Made by a program: the position numbers and the translations under genes
Shown here: positions 9,345 through 20,147 of the stretch, in pieces
How positions within the stretch are numbered: position 1 is the first letter of the stretch
How the letters are laid out: the number at the start of each line of letters is the position of its first letter
The notes under the pieces: generated by a model
Seen by the model: only the letters and a program-made list of their open reading frames with translations
What the model was told of the DNA's origin: nothing
The model's database searches: none
Assembly (NCBI GenBank): GCA_914767885.1
Contig: CAJZBQ010000053.1
Span: 372,001 to 436,000, forward strand
Source of the DNA: Blepharisma stoltei
Lineage: Eukaryota > Ciliophora > Heterotrichea > Heterotrichida > Blepharismidae
DNA length: 64,000 nt
Reading direction: 5' to 3'

Positions 9345-12306
9345 CTAAAGCTCTTTTTTTTGTCTTTTTACACTTCTCGTGATTGTTTCAATTGTGAGAG
9401 GAGAATCATCTCCAATACTAGGTACATATCTTGAAGAGATGCGCTTATTTATGAAATTTTCTGTAGATCTGTTATTTTTGATATCATTTTGTTCATTGTC
9501 ACTGAAATCACCACATCTTGGAAGAGGAGATTCAGAGTTTTTCTCTGTGTAATGCTTTTTTCTGGTGGGAATATGCTCCACAAAGTATCTCCTTTTAAAA
9601 CTGATATCGACTGCATTAGGCTTTATTGATTGAATTCCATTTATTTGTCTTAATCTAGGAATTTCTCTAAATTTTGGCTGCTGCTTTGAGCTTGTAATTG
9701 GTCTCATTTTAAGTTTTTCATTTAACAAAAATTTGTTTGAAATTTCTTCAATCTTTCTTTGCTTCTTAATTTTTGAGCTTGATCTTGCCATATTTGACAA
9801 ATTTTTAGGTAATTTATCTTTTGAAGTTCTGCCATCATGATTATTTTCTCTTTTATTTAGCCTCAATCCTGAATAGGAGCCTTTTCTTTTAAATCCCATC
9901 AAATTTTTAGCTTTTTCCATCACTTTTAGGATTTTTTGGTTGATTTTGTTCTGCTGCTCTTCATATTCTGGGTTTTCTTCATCTTCACTTTCTGATGTTT
10001 CTGAATTATTTTCTTCTTGAATATTTTCATCTTTTATACAATTCATAATTTCCAATAATGATCTTGCAGTAAATTTTTCTATATTTTCATTTGCTTTCTT
10101 CCCTCGCTTTTTCCTTTTTAGTCTTTCGTTTTTCTTTGCTTCTTTTTCTTTAATAAATTTGTTACGGATAACAATATATTCTAATAAAGATTCAGAAAAT
10201 TTTCTCCCTAAAGAAAATAATAGCTCCTCAGAAAAAGGTATTGTGTTTCTCTCAGAGTCTAGAAATCCGTATGAAGAAGTTTCTATTGTATATACAAATG
10301 GCAGTTTTAATTCTTTTCATATTACAAGTCTTGCAGCTTTCCTTTTTGATCAGTCATTTTTAAATTTGCATGAAAAGTACCGAAACATTTCTGTCCTCTC
10401 ACTGAAAAGCTTACTCCCCCTCCTTGAGCGAGAAGCATTAGAAAAATCACTATTTTTTGCCCAAAAACCTATAGAAGTTTCCTATGTTTGGCGCTGTAAG
10501 GCCGATAAATTCTGATCGGAATTTATCGGTTGGTTGCACCAAATCAATGCCTTGGTCGGACCAAAAAGCGATTCGGTCCGACGAACTTGGAAAGCTCCCT
10601 GGGAAAATGTCTGCGCTTTCAGCGCTATATAGAGGAAACCTCTATACCCTCCGTGAGCAAACAAAAAATTTTTTATGAAAAAAAATTTGATATATAAATG
10701 ATAATTATTATATAATGAAATCTATAGCTAATTTTGTGTAATTTTAAACAAATTGCGCTTTAAAACATAAATTTTATAAATTAAATTAATATTTGCTTTC
10801 CAATTTTTGCGAATTAGGAATTTTTTAAAATTTCGAAAACAAAATTTTTTTTAAAAAAAAAAATAACCTCCTCCATGGGCGAACAAAATTTTTTTGTTCA
10901 CTCTCATGGAAGGGGGAGTTAGGAAGAACTTTAATGCTAATATATTTATCTGAATGAAGTGGATAGTGAGGACCATAGATAAACATGCCTTTTTTGGTAG
11001 AATGGGCATGAAAGTCAAAGTAAAACGATATTTTCTCATTTTTAATCATGTTTTTTAAAGTATGAATCACTGGGTGAAGTCTTGGATCTGGACTTTGAAA
11101 TCGGCGATTCAAATCTTCTCCTGTAAGCGAGCATCTTGAATTTCCTAATATAACTCCATCAGGATTAAGCATAGGAATTATTTTAAATACAATTTTTTTC
11201 CTCAATCTTTCAGCCTCCTCATTGTCGCTTACAATAAATTTAAGAAACCCTTCCATCACTCAGGATCCATGTGTTTCTCCAGGATGTACTCTTGCTGTAA
11301 GAAAAGCTGTCTCCTTAGGCTTAATATTTTGCGAAAAATCCGTAATAGTCAAAATTGGAACATCAACTCCACTTAAACTTTTACACAAAATTTCGTTTTT
11401 GACTAAATTTGACTTTTCCAAGTCCTTTAAAAATTTGCAGAGCCTTGAATATTTATAAGGGATTGAATAAGCAAAATAAATAGAGTCATTTTCCTTGAAT
11501 TGATAAAAAAATGATAAAGAATAATATATTCTTCGCGATTGTGGCTGATTTATTTTGCTTTGTGTATAAGTAACTTTATAACCCCCTTTTAGTCATCCTT
11601 TATTAGGGTTACGTGCATCAAAAATGCATGGTAGCATTCCTTGACTATACAGGCTGCTCTTTTTTGAAAAATTTACTATGTTGAATTTAATTTCTCTCTC
11701 ACCTCATTTGTTCTCTACTTTAAAATAGTATCATCAATTATGTCCGTATGAGTTTGAGTCAGTTCTTAAATATAAATCGTATTCATCATCTTTGACCTTA
11801 ACAACTTTATCTAAGTTTCCGCTTTCAAAACATGAGGAAAAAATCAAATCTTTTATGTCTAGACCTTCTTTCATTCCTTTAAAAGGTTGGGCGTTGTTGG
11901 CTGGGCCAAGTTTTTTGATGGAGTTTCATGCATGTCGCAGAACTGGATTTATTGTGAATTTATAAGTTTCTGGGCTTGAGTAGCACTCATGAAGCTCAAG
12001 GGAGTCTTGAGGGCGAAATCCATAGAAAATCGCAGTTTGTGTTGAAATTTTGTCTAGGGTAAAACATAAAGGAATTGGACCGTTTTGTAAGATTGAAGTT
12101 GGCCGTCATCTAGTTAGAAGTTACCCGAAGAGCATATCAGGTTCAAGGCTATGACCAGATTTAACAAGTGGAATGCAATCAGGCAGTCGATCTTCTTTAG
12201 GCTGGAAACTTTCTTTTATTATAGGAGATTTGCTCAGTTGAGGTATTTCTGAAGTGCATTCAGAAACCTCACTTCCATACCCAGAATCATTGCCAAACTG
12301 TTTCAT
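9345..12306 (-). CDS. cytosolic carboxypeptidase (M14D, tubulin deglutamylase family)
   Basis: 812 residues after removing one IES and one 15-nt intron (12110-12124, GTAACTTCTAACTAG on the coding strand). The N-terminal beta-sandwich region contains WWYYFKVENKWGEREI. The M14 catalytic part has the zinc motif HPGETHGSW, PMLNPDGV, the substrate-binding LNRRF, the third zinc ligand in FDFHAHSTKKG and the catalytic Glu in YTIETSSYGF. The C-terminal tail is basic and low complexity. This is the pattern of CCP/AGBL enzymes that shorten polyglutamate chains on tubulin, fitting a ciliate. Several UGA codons are Trp, including the conserved Trp after HPGETHGS. The IES at 10412-10919 falls just after the zinc ligand; joining gives KVLPKLFSERTEMFRYFSCKF. 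Confidence 0.9.
10412..10919. mobile_element. MITE in carboxypeptidase gene, enlarged by a second nested element (508 bp)
   Basis: TTA on both sides (TA 10412-10413, 10920-10921). Ends CTCCCCCTCCTTGAGCGA and the complement with a few changes; normal MITE core on the right. Between the two halves of the left terminal region a 177-bp TATAG element is inserted (10470-10646). Confidence 0.85.
10470..10646. mobile_element. TATAG-ended hairpin element inside a MITE
   Basis: Ends TATAGAAGTTTCCT and AGGAAACCTCTATA form imperfect inverted repeats, and both sides keep TA. Two further stems lie inside: CCGATAAATTC/GAATTTATCGG and TGGTCGGACC/GGTCCGACGA. G+C content is higher than that of the host MITE. 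The ends match those of the IESs at 15049 and 23881. Confidence 0.75.
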
Positions 12307-13637
12307 TGATATTGTAGGTTTTAATATTGCTAACGAAGTAATATAGTTTAAAATTGAAAAATAATAATATTAATTGAAAAATCAATAATCAGATATACTT
12401 GTCTCAAATTATGATTGAAATTAAGCCTTTTTCTTATAATTAATGCATCATACTTACTAATTTGAAAGTCTGGGATTTTATAGGAAATATTGTTAAAATT
12501 AGAAGGAAATTAACCTCTGATGGGGTGACAACCATTAATTAAATTAAATTAATTCTTATAATTAAGCGAAAATGGGAGAATTCTATTACATCAACAAAAT
12601 TATTGAAACATGAAAGTTCAGAATTACTTTAATTGAATATCTTGATACTCAATTTAATTAAATAATAAGATTTTACAATTAAATAATTTTTATAAATTTA
12701 TTAAGCTATAAAAGATTTTGATGAGTTTATTTATTTCATATGAATAATTATTTTAAGATATTAATTAAGTTCATTTAGCTATATTTTAAAATGAGTGCAC
12801 TTATTTATTAAGATTGAATTTCAACTCAGCTTATTAGATTAAAAGCTTATAAATTCTTTATAGCTCTCTTTTTTGGAATAAATATTTTAAATCAATTAAT
12901 ATAAATAATTTCCTTTGCAAATCAATCATACTAATACAATGCAGTTTTATTATAAACTAATCAATTAAATATTTATGATGCGTTACAAATATGATTTCTT
13001 ATAAATAATAATAAATATTTTTTATTTGAGTAAAATACAAAGTTTTCTAATTGATCTAACTATCCATATTTTTTCTTTCAGGCAACTTACACTTGAGTCT
13101 CCATTTTATGCTAAAATTTTCCAGTTCTTAATTAACCGCAAACTTAGCTGCCTTTATAATTCAAGGCCATTATTTATCGCTATGCGAATTCTCAAAGAGC
13201 TTTTGAATGAAAGCATTGCTTTCAAGTTCAAAGTCAAAATCTTTATGCTATCATTCTATATTTATTAAAATTATCATAATAGCAAAGCTTATTTACATAA
13301 AATATTTTGACGTAAAAAACTTGAATTTTTAGGCAGAACGATTTATTAGAATATTTTAAAAGCACTCGAGACATTTAAAATATTTAATTTTATAAGGAAT
13401 AAATGCTAAATAAATTTAATATCAGTCTACATATACTTAGTTAATATTTAATTTAATGTATTGTTATAGAAATGTACCAGCATAATTTTTAATCTCCTTA
13501 AATTTGTTATGCTATTCATTTAATTTTCTACAGTTTATAAGCCATTTTGGCTCAAAAATCCAGCTGCTTTAATTCAAAGTAATTTTCTATATCAAGAATC
13601 ACAAATATAACTGCCATCTTATATTATATTTCTCCCG
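12307..13637. other. long intergenic region (1.3 kb)
   Basis: Very A+T rich, lying between divergent genes. One 80-codon open stretch (13026-13268) has no ATG start, no Trp-UGA signature and no recognisable domain; I do not call it a gene. No repeat family seen. Confidence 0.5.
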
Positions 13638-16600
13638 ATGGATGCGAAATGACGCAGAGATGAAATAGAAATGAAAGGTACACTTGCTGATGTCAAAACC
13701 CCAGATTTCCAAAGTAGACCCAACCAAATTCTTCAAAACATTGTCAAAGAGAAAAACGAAACCAGTGATGACTTACAAAAAGCTTTTCTCTACGTCTCCA
13801 GCCATCTACCACGCACAATTGAAATGCCTTTCCAAGGCAACTGCTTCCAAGCCAGTAAAAACTCCAAGTTTTTTGTTTTAGGGAGCAACAAAGGGAGATT
13901 GGCAGTCACTGATTCCAGAGAGATAGTCAAAGATATTAACATCGAAGTTGGAATAAAATCCCTTGTTCTTTATCATGACGATACCTTTGTGTTTGTCGGG
14001 CTTGTTGATAACAGCATCAAAAAATACCAGCTTTCAACGTTCGAGTTGGTAGATGTTTACATTTACATTAAAATGGTGTAGTGAGTCAATACATCCTCCT
14101 AGCACCTATAGCCGGGGGTCTTGAATTATGGAAGGGAGAATGGTATCCTAAGACATTTATAAGCTGGTTTTGTTAATCTGGTAGAGGAGCAGTGCTCGGG
14201 TGACCAGCCACAACTCACATCAAGATTGGTCTTTTTCATCATAGGAGCTGGAATTTGGATTTGAAAAGGAATTACTAGAACTGTCTATGACACTTCATTC
14301 GGTTAATGGACAACTCCCTAGGTGTTGCATCCTAGGCTTTGAGTTTCCATCTGGCTCAAAAGTTCGATTTTCGAATTTACTGGAAGGCAACCTGTGTTGG
14401 TGCCCACTTTTGGGAGCAGCTGTATGCCCTTGTCATGATGGCAACTAAGCAGTTAGGTGTTATGGAGATATAATATTTTTCCCATGAATAGAGCTATTTG
14501 GCCATGAATTGGCCACGGAGTTGCTTTTTTGGTCTGACCAAGTAATCTTGGTAAGACCAAATTGAATAAAATCTTTAATTTGGTCTGACCAAGATTACTT
14601 GGTCGAACCAAAAAAGCAACCCTGTGGCATTCATGACCAAATGGTGCTTTTCATAGGAAAAAATTATAGTTTGTTTACTCCGGAATTGCAAGCACTTCCT
14701 AATAAGCAATTAATGCTAATGGTAGATACATACATTGGGCACCAAGAAAAAGTAACGAAACTCCTTTTATCTAGAAATGACTTATTTCTTTTTTCAGCAA
14801 GCGCTGATGGGACAATCAGAGAATGGCCAACAAACTCGCCAAAAGAAGCAGTTTCTCGCACTATATATAAACATGACAATGAAATTATTGACTTTGATTT
14901 AAGCTACGATGGCGGGCATTTTGCAAGCTCCTCAAAAAATGATGGAGTCCTAAAAGTGTTTTCAGCAGCTCAAAATAAAGATGTTGCAGTGATCTCAAAC
15001 GAGTACGGAGCAACATTTTCTTGTGTCAAATTTTCACCAAAAAAGACCTATAGCGCTTTCCCGAGGATGGCGCGGAATGGCGCCATCCTCGGGAAAGCCA
15101 GGAAGGCATCCACACGGGAACTGGGAGTTCCACGTGTGGATGCCATTTTGACATGTGGAAGTTGGATCCCACATGTCAAAAATGGCATCCACACATGGAA
15201 CTCCCAGTTCCCGTATGGATGCTTAGTTGACTTTCCCGAGGATGGCGCCATTCCGCGCCATCCTCGGGAAAGCGCTATACCTCGCTGCTGGAGATATGTA
15301 CTGCAGAATTACCATTTGGAATTTCACAAACTTATCAGAGCCATTGAAGTCTCTTGTAGGAAGTGAAGATAAAATAAGAGACTTGGCATTTACATATGAT
15401 GAAAGTACACTTGTTTCTGCAAGCAAAGACACTAACATAAGATTGTGGAGTCTTAATACCGCGCATGACGAAATTGTTTTGACTCAGCATTCTGAATCTG
15501 TAAAAGGAGTAATCGTTGGAGAAGGAGATCAACATATATTTTCACTTGGAAAAGACTATAAACTGAGAATATGGAAAATTCCTAGGTTCAAGCGTCATAG
15601 AAAACTACTAGATCATACCGACACAATATGAAGGCTAAAGTTTTCAAAAAACGGCAACCGCCTTTATAGCAACTCTGGCGACCAAAGAATCATTGTGTGG
15701 GAGCATTCCACTGGCGAAAAAATCCAAGAATTGTTCCACTACGCCGGAATGTTTGCAATGGCGTTAACCAAAGATGAAAGTCATCTTATTTCTTGCACAG
15801 ATGACGGAAAAATCATTTTTTGGAATCTGGAAACATGAAAAAGAGACAAAGAGATCTCAAGCGAAGAAGGCACAATCAGATCCTTAATTGTGTCTAGCGC
15901 TTATTTTATTACAGGGGATGATGCTTTTCGTGTAGTTGTTTGGGACTTGAAATCATACAATATTGTCCATATTTTTAGAAGCCATAGATCAGCTGTTTGG
16001 TCTTTAACTGATTATGAGCCTGACAACAAACTTTATTCAGGAGATGAAAAAGGCTCGATTATGATTCATGATATGACCTTCAATAAAACTGATCATGAAG
16101 AGCTTGAAGGCCACGGCACAAAAGTCCAACGCTTGAAAATTAGCAGAAATGGAGAAATCTTGATTTCAGGATCAAGAGATGGGGTTATAAAGATTTGGAG
16201 TGTCAAGATGAACAGTCTCCTCAGAACCATTGAATACCATACCGATGTATTAACTCCCTCATCTTTAAATTGAAAAAATATGGACATTTCGCCTATATTG
16301 CCCGATATGGGCCGAAACCTCTCCTGTTGGTTTGGCCAACCTAAGTTAGTCAAACCGACTTGAGAGGAGTGCTCTCAAGCTTCGGCCCATATCGGGCAGT
16401 ATAGGCGAAATGCCTATATTAGCTTATAGCAATTGGGGGCTTTTAGCCTCAAGTAAGCTGATCTACTGGTCACAGCTAGTTTTTATTTTCCAGCCTAAAT
16501 AAGTGACTGTTTGTGACCAGTAGACCAGTTTACTGGTGTGAAAACAGGCTGCATTTTTTTATAAAACCAATTTATATCAATATAATAATTTATAAAAATT

Positions 16601-18823
16601 TATTGATTTAAAGTAATAATTTGTTTAAATAGTAATTTTCTTGCACTCTTCTATTAAAAATGGAAGATCATACTTAATTTTGAATTTTGGAGACATTAAA
16701 TTGGTAATCAAAGCTATTTATATATAAATTATGTTTTTATTTATAAATAAAGGGAAGAGTAAGGGAAATTTATTGCACAAAGGACCAAAAGTACTTTTTT
16801 GTCTGCTCTGAAGATAAGCAGATGTCAATTTTTGATATGAGAGAGTTCAGTTTAATTACATCGATATCCTTCAAGAAAAAGCTGATGACCATGGCTTTTA
16901 CAGAAGACGAGCTTACTATAGCACTTGCAGAAGAATCTACAATTACCTTGATTGAGAATCCAGTCTATATAGATAGAATTGGGTCTTCTGATGTGAGAGT
17001 TTACGGCCCTGGCAGTGATTATATGAACTTTTTAAGCTACTGCTCTCAGATTATGCTCAATCAAAGTCCTGATTATGATCCCCAAATGGATGCCTGAATT
17101 ATTCAGCCATTTAGACTAAATGCTCTGCATCTATACGCATATTTCAACCTTCCAAAACATTTAAAGCTCGGAATTAAAAATTTGGCACCATTTATTTCAA
17201 CAAGGTATGGGGAAACCGCACTTTCTCTAGCTCCTATCATTTAAAAACGAGCAAAACCTATAGAATTTTATTAAAATATTGGTTCATAAATAAAAAATCT
17301 TATTTTAAATTTATTTTAGAAAATAAATTAATTATATTCAAAATATTTATACTCAAAATGAAAATCTGTAATATGAGTTCCAGGCAATTTTTTTAAAAAA
17401 ATCTATTATCATTATTAGCGAAGGATTAAGTCTTAAGAAAAATTTTGGGAACTGTATTCAGGCTATTTTCAAAGTGTTTGATAAACGCGCTGAAAAAAAT
17501 ATCCACATTTTCAACTCTTTAGAAAATTCAGTGATTGACTTAAACAGAAAAGGATTTCCAGTCTTAGATCGATTTTATAAAACTATAGTTATAAGGTGAA
17601 ATGATCAAGCAATGCCCAAATTTTGCAAGCCCAGCAAAAGTTTACCAAAAATAATTCAGTCTGATTTCATTATCCCTAAATGTGAGAATTTTATGAACCT
17701 TGCCCAATACACAAAGGACGGAAAAGCAATTATGTTCTTGATTGCTTTGGTCAGAATAAACCTTACTATGGGTTCAAAAGAAAGCTTAGAGTTTTTGGAC
17801 AGTTTAGAAGAATGCCCTGAAACATCTATTTTCAACACCTATTTTATCCAAACAATTCTAAAGGAAAAATGGAAAAGAATTTGCTGATTTTTATACATTC
17901 AAACAGCAATCTATATAGGATACTTAATTTCATTTGCCTGCTATACTAGCATGCACGACAATGAAGGCAAATATTTGGTTCCTCCTTTTGTGTTCAACCA
18001 AATTTTGACTGTCTACGAGATCTTCCAAATCTGGGTTGGAGGGATTTATTATTGGAAAACATGGACTAACTATCTTGATATAGCAAGAATCTTTTTATTC
18101 GATGCTTATTCGCTTACCGTTTGGACAACCACAATAGACGATATCGAATACTTCGAAGCTGCCGTTATTGCCCTAACATGGTTCCGTGGGATTACTTATT
18201 TCAGGGTTTTCGAGCCTACTCGTTACTTGATTAATTTGCTTTACGAAGTTATGTGGGATATGATTCCATTCTTAGTAACGCTGTTCTACTCTACTACAGC
18301 GTTTGCAGTCATTTATAGCGCAATGGTTACTGATACTCAAGACCTGACATTTTTCTCATGCATCACGACTGCCTGGAGGATGAATATTGGAGACTTTTCG
18401 ACTGACACTTATGATTCTTATCTAACTTGGGGCTTCCATTGGTTCTTCACAGTCTTGAATCCTATAATTTTGATAAACTTGTTGATTTCGCTTATGGGAA
18501 CAACGTTTGGGAGGGTGCAGGAAAATAGAGATATTGCTGACAGTTTGGAGCTGGTCAATATGATTATTGAAGGAGAAACTTTATTATTCTGGAGGAGAAA
18601 TCTGGGACAAAAAACGTATTTGCAGGTTTGCATGGAAGAAAACAGCCAGGAGGATCAAAATCTAGAAGAGGATGTCAGGAAATTAAAGAAAATCAAGTAC
18701 AAGCTTGATGATATGGCCAAAGAAGCTGAGAAGAATGACGAAGAAAATATAGCAATGATTGATAGGATCAGCTCTGCGGTAAATGATCTCAAATATAAAA
18801 TCAACTATGGAAGCGAAGTATAG
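13638..18823 (+). CDS. WD40 beta-propeller / TRP-like ion channel fusion protein
   Basis: 1203 residues after removing four IESs. The first about 730 residues are WD40 blades (repeated GH...D...SAS.DGTIREW; SASKDTNIRLWSL; SNSGDQRIIVWE; SCTDDGKIIFWN; SGSRDGVIKIWSV). The middle helical region includes NLPKHLKLGIKNL and DRFYKTIVIRW. The C-terminal ion-transport domain has about six helices (QTAIYIGYLISFACYT; LYEVMWDMIPFLVTLFYSTTAFAV; pore-like SCITTAWRMNIGDF; LNPIILINLLISLMGTTFGRVQE), then a coiled coil. This resembles TRP-family S5-pore-S6. The start chosen is the first ATG in frame (MDAKWRRDE, with UGA Trp). A second channel with a related C-terminus begins at the right end of the window. Likely a cation channel with a cytosolic propeller; ligand unknown. 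Confidence 0.85.
14058..14730. other. IES in WD40-channel gene (673 bp)
   Basis: Six-base direct repeat TACATT at both ends (TA 14058-14059, 14731-14732). Excision joins FELVDVYI to GHQEKVTKLLL, completing a blade. The interior holds a G+C-richer retroposon-like stretch (about 14090-14480) and a fold-back element (14502-14640). Confidence 0.8.
14502..14640. repeat. fold-back repeat, about 60-bp arms
   Basis: The arms GTTGCTTTTTTGGTCTGACC and GGTCGAACCAAAAAAGCAAC, continued by CCATGAATTGGCCAC/GTGGCATTCATG, flank a short loop. Within each arm, ACCAAGTAATCTTGGT forms a smaller stem. Confidence 0.75.
15049..15277. mobile_element. TATAG hairpin element acting as IES (229 bp)
   Basis: Ends TATAGCGCTTTCCCGAGG and CCTCGGGAAAGCGCTATA are perfect inverted repeats. 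Each end is also a hairpin by itself (CTTTCCCGAGGATGGCGC with its complement), and the centre has two more inverted repeats (GCATCCACA..., TGACATGTGG...). Excision with one TA joins FSPKKT to YLAAGDMYCRITIW in frame. Much richer in G+C than the gene. Confidence 0.85.
16248..16747. other. IES in WD40-channel gene (500 bp), composite
   Basis: TA at 16248-16249 and 16748-16749; excision joins EYHTDV to KGRVREIYC. The left end still reads TTAACTCCCTC, a trace of the MITE end. The interior holds a fold-back (16284-16413) and a second inverted pair (CTACTGGTCACAGCT / TGTGACCAGTAGACC, about 16460-16540). Confidence 0.75.
16284..16413. repeat. fold-back repeat with 33-bp arms
   Basis: ATTTCGCCTATATTGCCCGA is matched in reverse by TCGGGCAGTATAGGCGAAAT; the arms continue with TATGGGCCGAA/TTCGGCCCATA. 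An inner stem CCTCTC...GAGAGG lies between. Confidence 0.8.
17235..17406. other. IES in WD40-channel gene (about 172 bp)
   Basis: The frame hits TAA after SLAPII. A TA join through the direct repeat TATCATT gives LAPIIISEGLSLKKN. Two TA choices three bases apart are equally good. Confidence 0.65.
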
Positions 18824-19009
18824 CTAATCCTTTAAATAATCAATAGATTATGATCTCGCTCATTATTTATGATTATAACAGTATTTATTTGTAATAATTA
18901 TTAAAAAAAATCTAGATTATTGCTCGGCTGAATAAGTCATATAATGCTCATGCTTGCCCATATGCATTATATATCATAATGAAAAAATTTGAATTTTTTA
19001 ATACAAATA

Positions 19010-20092
19010 ATGGGTGCTTGCAATTGTGTAGGTGAAAAGAAAGAGCAAGGTGGTGTTGACGTGGAACAAAAAGCTAACTCATCAACTAAAATTCAGCAGC
19101 AAGCTGAGACTTCTAATGATGCAGCCCAAGAATTTTCTTTATCTATTAACATCACAGCAAAACCTCCTTCATATCAAATAATCCAAGTTCAGTCAGCAGT
19201 TCGAGGATATATCGCAAGAAAAATATTTGCATCCACATCCAAACAGCTTTCAAATGCCGCATTGGACTCTATGAATAATCATGAACTCAACGATGTCCCA
19301 GAAAATCTATCAACGGAAGAGGCTCTCCAAGCAAAACTAAGGCTTGGCCCATATGAATTCGACAAAGCTCCTACTCCTGGCACTACTTGGCGCGGGCCGA
19401 CCAAATTGCCAGATGGAGCTGTATATGAAGGGGAATGAAATTCACGTGGAAAATCCCACGGAAAAGGCATAATGTATAATACTGATGGAGGAATTATTGA
19501 AGGCAATTGAAGAAATGGGAAGCCTAATGGCCAAGCACGAAGAATTTTCCCTAACGGAGACGTTTATACTGGCGAATTTTTTGAAGGAAAAATGCACGGA
19601 GAAGGAAAATTAGAAAGCAATAGTAAAAGCAGCTTTGAAGGGGGCTGGAAAGAAGACAAACAAAATGGGTTTGGAATAGAATCCTGGCCAGATGGGGCAA
19701 GATTTGAAGGCCATTATATAGATGGATTTAAAGAAGGAAAAGGCAAATTTGTGTGGGCTGATGGAAGCAGCTATGAAGGAGATTTTGTAGCTAGCAATAT
19801 TGAAGGCAAAGGGAAGTATATTTGGAATAATGGAAGAGAGTATGAAGGAGACTGAAAAGACAATAAAATGCATGGGTATGGCACTTTCAGATGGAGTGAT
19901 GGGAGACTTTATGAAGGAGACTATAATATGGATAAAAAAGAAGGGTTTGGAGTGTTCCATTGGCCTAATGGGAAAAAGTATGAAGGATTTTGGAAAGATG
20001 GAAAACAGCATGGTGAGGGCACAATGTTTAATGTGAAAGGAAAACCAAAAAAAGGAGTTTGGAAAAATGGGAAACCAGTAGAAAAAGAATAG
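19010..20092 (+). CDS. MORN-repeat protein with IQ-like motif and N-terminal acylation site
   Basis: 360 residues. The start MGACNC is a good N-myristoylation plus palmitoylation signal, so I prefer it to the upstream ATG. An IQ-like helix follows (IIQVQSAVRGYIARK), then about ten MORN repeats (YEGEW/FEGGW/YEGDF type) from residue about 140 to the end. Three UGA codons (19436, 19508, 19853) fall exactly on the conserved Trp of the repeats, giving strong evidence for UGA=Trp. MORN arrays of this kind bind membranes or cytoskeleton; calmodulin may bind the IQ. No IES. Confidence 0.9.
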
Positions 20093-20147
20093 TTTTTCAT
20101 GATTATCTAATAAACCTCAATCACAAGTAGTAATAATAAAAATCAAT

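Noticed and set aside
13026-13268. 80-codon open stretch
   Set aside because: No ATG start, no domain, strongly A+T-driven composition; likely chance.
15048-15251. ORFs inside the TATAG hairpin IES
   Set aside because: Translations of inverted repeats; no independent coding evidence.
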